This document shows positions 61,552 through 64,000 of a stretch of DNA of 64,000 bases, piece by piece. A program made the position numbers and the translations under genes. Each line of letters opens with the position of its first letter. The first letter of the stretch is position 1. The notes below the pieces were generated by a model that saw only the letters and a list, made by a program, of their open reading frames with translations, did no database searches and had not been told where the DNA came from. This DNA comes from Scedosporium boydii (lineage: Eukaryota; Ascomycota; Sordariomycetes; Microascales; Microascaceae), in NCBI GenBank assembly GCA_002221725.1, contig NJFT01000005.1:124001-188000 (forward strand). Direction: 5' to 3'.

Positions 61552-63688
61552 TCATCCTATATACATGCTGTCTCCTCCGTTGGTTCCATGCATCGTCATC
61601 GTATTGTTGCCATGCATGGTGGGCGCAGCACTCATGCTGGGGATAAATCGTGTTACCGTAAGAGCACCCCGGGGAATGGGCATGCTCGCCGTGTGGCGTA
61701 TCATGTAAGCTCCTTCGGGAGGTCTCTGGACATGACCTCTCGTTCTTGGAACGTGGAGGGTATCCTGCTGGTGGTGGTGTTGGGCGTGCTGCTGCAGCTG
61801 TTGCATCTGCTGTTGTTGTTGTTGTTGTTGTTGTTGTTGCTGTTGCTGCTGTTGCTGCTGCTGTTGCTGAGCCTGCATCTGCTGAGCCGACGGCATTATT
61901 GAGAAACTAACATCATCCTCCATATCCGCATCGGCATCGGCATCGGCATCACCGTCACCGTCGACATCAGCATCACCATCGACGTCCACGTCTACATCGA
62001 CATCAGCGTCGGCGTCCACATCAGCATCGGCATCCATGTGGTTCTCGATATCAACATCGCCATCAGCATCTCCGTCAGCGTCAGAATCATCCGGAGTAGA
62101 GTCCGCAGTCCTTTCGGGTTCCGCGGGTTTGCTCTCGGCCAAGGGTTCCGTTGTACTCGTCGATTGTCGCTTCAAGGTCTGCTGTTGCTGCTGCTTCGGT
62201 GGGGACTGCTGGGCATTCTCTTGCGTGACTGCGGATCTGGACTGATTCGGCTGGGCTTTTGCCCGAAGCGTACCTCGTGCCGGAGTGGGCGCCACCGTCT
62301 CTGGCAGCGGTCTCTGGCCGTCCAGGCTGTTGTCAGACAAGCGCTGGGAGACAACTACAGTTTTCCATCGATCGATTGCTCGAGAAATAATGGTATTCAA
62401 ATCCGCGTGGCGATCCTCCAACTTCATGCCCACGTTCTTGATACCATTTACACTCGCTTCCAAAAAGTAGTTCAGGGCCCTCGGGTCAATGGGAATCGTC
62501 TGCGGTGGCCGAGTCTTGAATTCCTTGGGCTGTTGTGATTGGTTTAGCTGATCCACCTGGGACTCCAGGTGGGATATTCTCTGCAGCATAGTTTGGCGTT
62601 CCTCTCGCAGGGTCTCCAGCTCTTTATGTCTGCTGCCAACACTTCTAGCCATCTCCAGGAGCCAAAGCTCGTCCTTCCTCTGTGCGTGTAGTTTCTCCCA
62701 AACCGTATATGACGATTGAAGATGGTCTTGGATCTGGGATTCGAGCTCCGCGCAGCGCTCCTCGACTTTACTTATCTCCGCCTTGGCATCATGGAGCGGC
62801 GACCTAGGTGGCAATCGGTTCTCTTCAGTAATGGTTGTTGTAGCTGCCGCACATTTTATCCTCCAGACTTTGAACTCTTCTCGGAAGAATGATTTGAGGG
62901 CTTCGAATTCTCTGTGACCGGGAGCTTGTATGGACCACGAGGTGGGTGAAGGGTACTGCGTAGACGAGAAGAGTGTTGGGGGTGGACGGAGGCACTGCAA
63001 AGTGAGGGCGGGGAAATCGAGGGTCAGGGGGTTGAAGTCGAAAGGGACGGACGAGGCATCGATTTGGTTCCTGTAAGAGCCCATTGTGATTAGTTCCAGA
63101 AACTTAGCACATCTAATCTGGCATCTGAGGATCTTACTTGGCTGCTCTGAGAGAACCGAGCAGTTCCGTCAACGCAAGCTCGGCCGCCTTCGCCCTATCC
63201 ATGGCTTCTGCCATTCTATTCCTCGCATCGAACTGAGCCTTTTGAGCGTGCCGGCTTACAGCTCGATTACCGGATCTCCTGCCGTTCGCCGCAGAATCTC
63301 CATTTGTACCGTCACCATTCATGTCCCATCCATTCAGGGATCCATTGCTGTCCTTGGGAGAAAAGGACGACTTTATGGTCTGATTCGAGGAGTCCCGAAG
63401 TCCAGATGCCTTAGGCGTGCCTGCAGGGGTCAACGTTTCTCTCCTTGCTCGCAACGAATTCCGTGCTTGACGGCGAGTGATATTCCCACGCAGCCTCCTG
63501 ATCTCTTCAACATCGTGAACATCGTCTGGGGGTTTCGGCTTCTTGTCTTTTATGAACTGGTCAAGATGTCTTCCGAGTGAAGACGAGGTGAAGGCAACAC
63601 CACAAAATTGGCACACCTTGTCTTTCGGGGCGGGATACTTGGGACCCGGGGTCCCTGGTTCGGATTTTGCGGATGCAGACTCAGCCAT
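61552..63688 (-). CDS. Unrecognised zinc-finger/coiled-coil protein with Asp-rich repeat and polyglutamine
   Basis: Exons are 63688-63138 and 63070-61552, giving 689 aa; the intron is 67 nt with a GTAAGA donor. An N-terminal C-x2-C...H zinc-finger-like unit (VCQFCGVAFTSSSLGRHLDQF, about 25-45) is followed by a basic helix (RRLRGNITRRQARNSLRARR), an Asn/Gly/Ser linker, and helical coiled-coil parts at about 265-385. Then come an Asp-Ala/Asp-Val repeat (about 515-570), a run of 21 Gln, His/Gln-rich sequence and a low-complexity tail. I do not recognise the family. Nuclear regulation would fit the composition but is a guess. The start (gccATGG) is strong. Confidence 0.75.
61807..61869 (-). repeat. 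Polyglutamine run (21 CAA/CAG codons)
   Basis: CAA and CAG codons are mixed within the coding sequence. More Gln-rich sequence lies on both sides. Mixed codons make the tract less slippage-prone than pure CAG. Confidence 0.95.
61921..62085 (-). repeat. GAY-GCN/GAY-GTN repeat encoding Asp-Ala/Asp-Val
   Basis: An in-frame degenerate hexamer repeat, read as GATGCC/GACGTC-like units on the minus strand, gives alternating Asp and Ala/Val/Gly for about 55 residues. Confidence 0.9.
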
Positions 63689-64000
63689 GGCATATATCGG
63701 GGGTGAGATATTATGTATCTAGAGGTAGAAAAAGGGTCTCGCGCACTCGTGATCGTCTTCAGGGCCTCCCGTGGGATCGGTGAGCAGGGTCGGGATTCGA
63801 GACGTTGAGCATAAAACGAAGCTGAAACCTGGCACGCAGTCTTGAAATATGATGCTGGGAGAGAAACAAAGTCTTGGAGGTTTTGCTACGAGTCCCCGGC
63901 AAAACAGGACATCAATGGCGAGAGTATCAGGGCCAAAGAGGACTAGAATTAAGGACGTAGGAGATAGGCATCAAAGTCGAGGAAGGTAGTAATCGACAAA
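63689..64000. other. Upstream flank of the zinc-finger gene
   Basis: This is the promoter side of the gene starting at 63688. No other element is recognised, and the window ends here. Confidence 0.45.

Overview
The window is nuclear DNA of a filamentous ascomycete (Pezizomycotina, most likely Sordariomycetes). Evidence: genes carry many short introns (about 54-240 nt) with GTAAGT-type donors, CTAAC-type branch points and CAG/TAG acceptors; the gene set is fungal (QDE-2-type Argonaute, GH81 glucanase, fungal homocitrate synthase, Stn1, CECR1-type adenosine deaminase); intergenic spacers hold pyrimidine tracts and homopolymer A/T runs. I see no tRNA, rRNA, CRISPR array, intact transposon or bacterial operon. 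Exon borders were read by eye from splice signals, and every multi-exon model given here sums to a whole number of codons.

Layout, left to right. 1-5.5 kb: an unrecognised gene, a frame-broken two-module cysteine-rich secreted protein, and a C3HC zinc-finger (Rsm1/NIPA-like) gene. 6.2-13 kb: an Srp40/Nopp140-like nucleolar protein, an unknown four-helix membrane protein and an ADGF/CECR1-type adenosine deaminase. 13-20 kb: a 3.7 kb spacer followed by Argonaute with all slicer residues. 22-31.8 kb: a DHA2 MFS exporter with a 7-nt microexon, an OB-fold-like protein, a secreted GMC oxidoreductase with a Tyr in place of the second catalytic His, a RibD/Rib2-type deaminase and a DNAJC9-like J protein. 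32-37.5 kb: homocitrate synthase (lysine pathway) and the telomere protein Stn1 with a repeat-bearing tail. 39.5-48 kb: a GH81 endo-beta-1,3-glucanase and a vacuolar Ca2+/H+ exchanger. 48.5-64 kb: UTP14 and COX15 (divergent pair), lysyl-tRNA synthetase, NMN adenylyltransferase, and an unrecognised zinc-finger/coiled-coil protein with an Asp-rich repeat and a 21-Gln run.

Most genes are independent housekeeping functions, so no operon-like logic is expected. Two themes recur. SRP40 and UTP14 serve the nucleolus and ribosome assembly. Lysine supply and use are represented by homocitrate synthase and lysyl-tRNA synthetase, both with TGASTCA (Gcn4/CPC1-type) sites about 280-350 bp upstream of the start codon.

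The strongest unexplained signal is outside the genes: the 9-mer TACGAAGTA/TACTTCGTA occurs 18 times exactly where about 0.5 is expected by chance, and all 18 copies lie in intergenic DNA, often paired. Other points worth a look are the repeated DP(Y/F) motif in the Stn1 tail, the frameshift in the secreted protein, and several very small exons.
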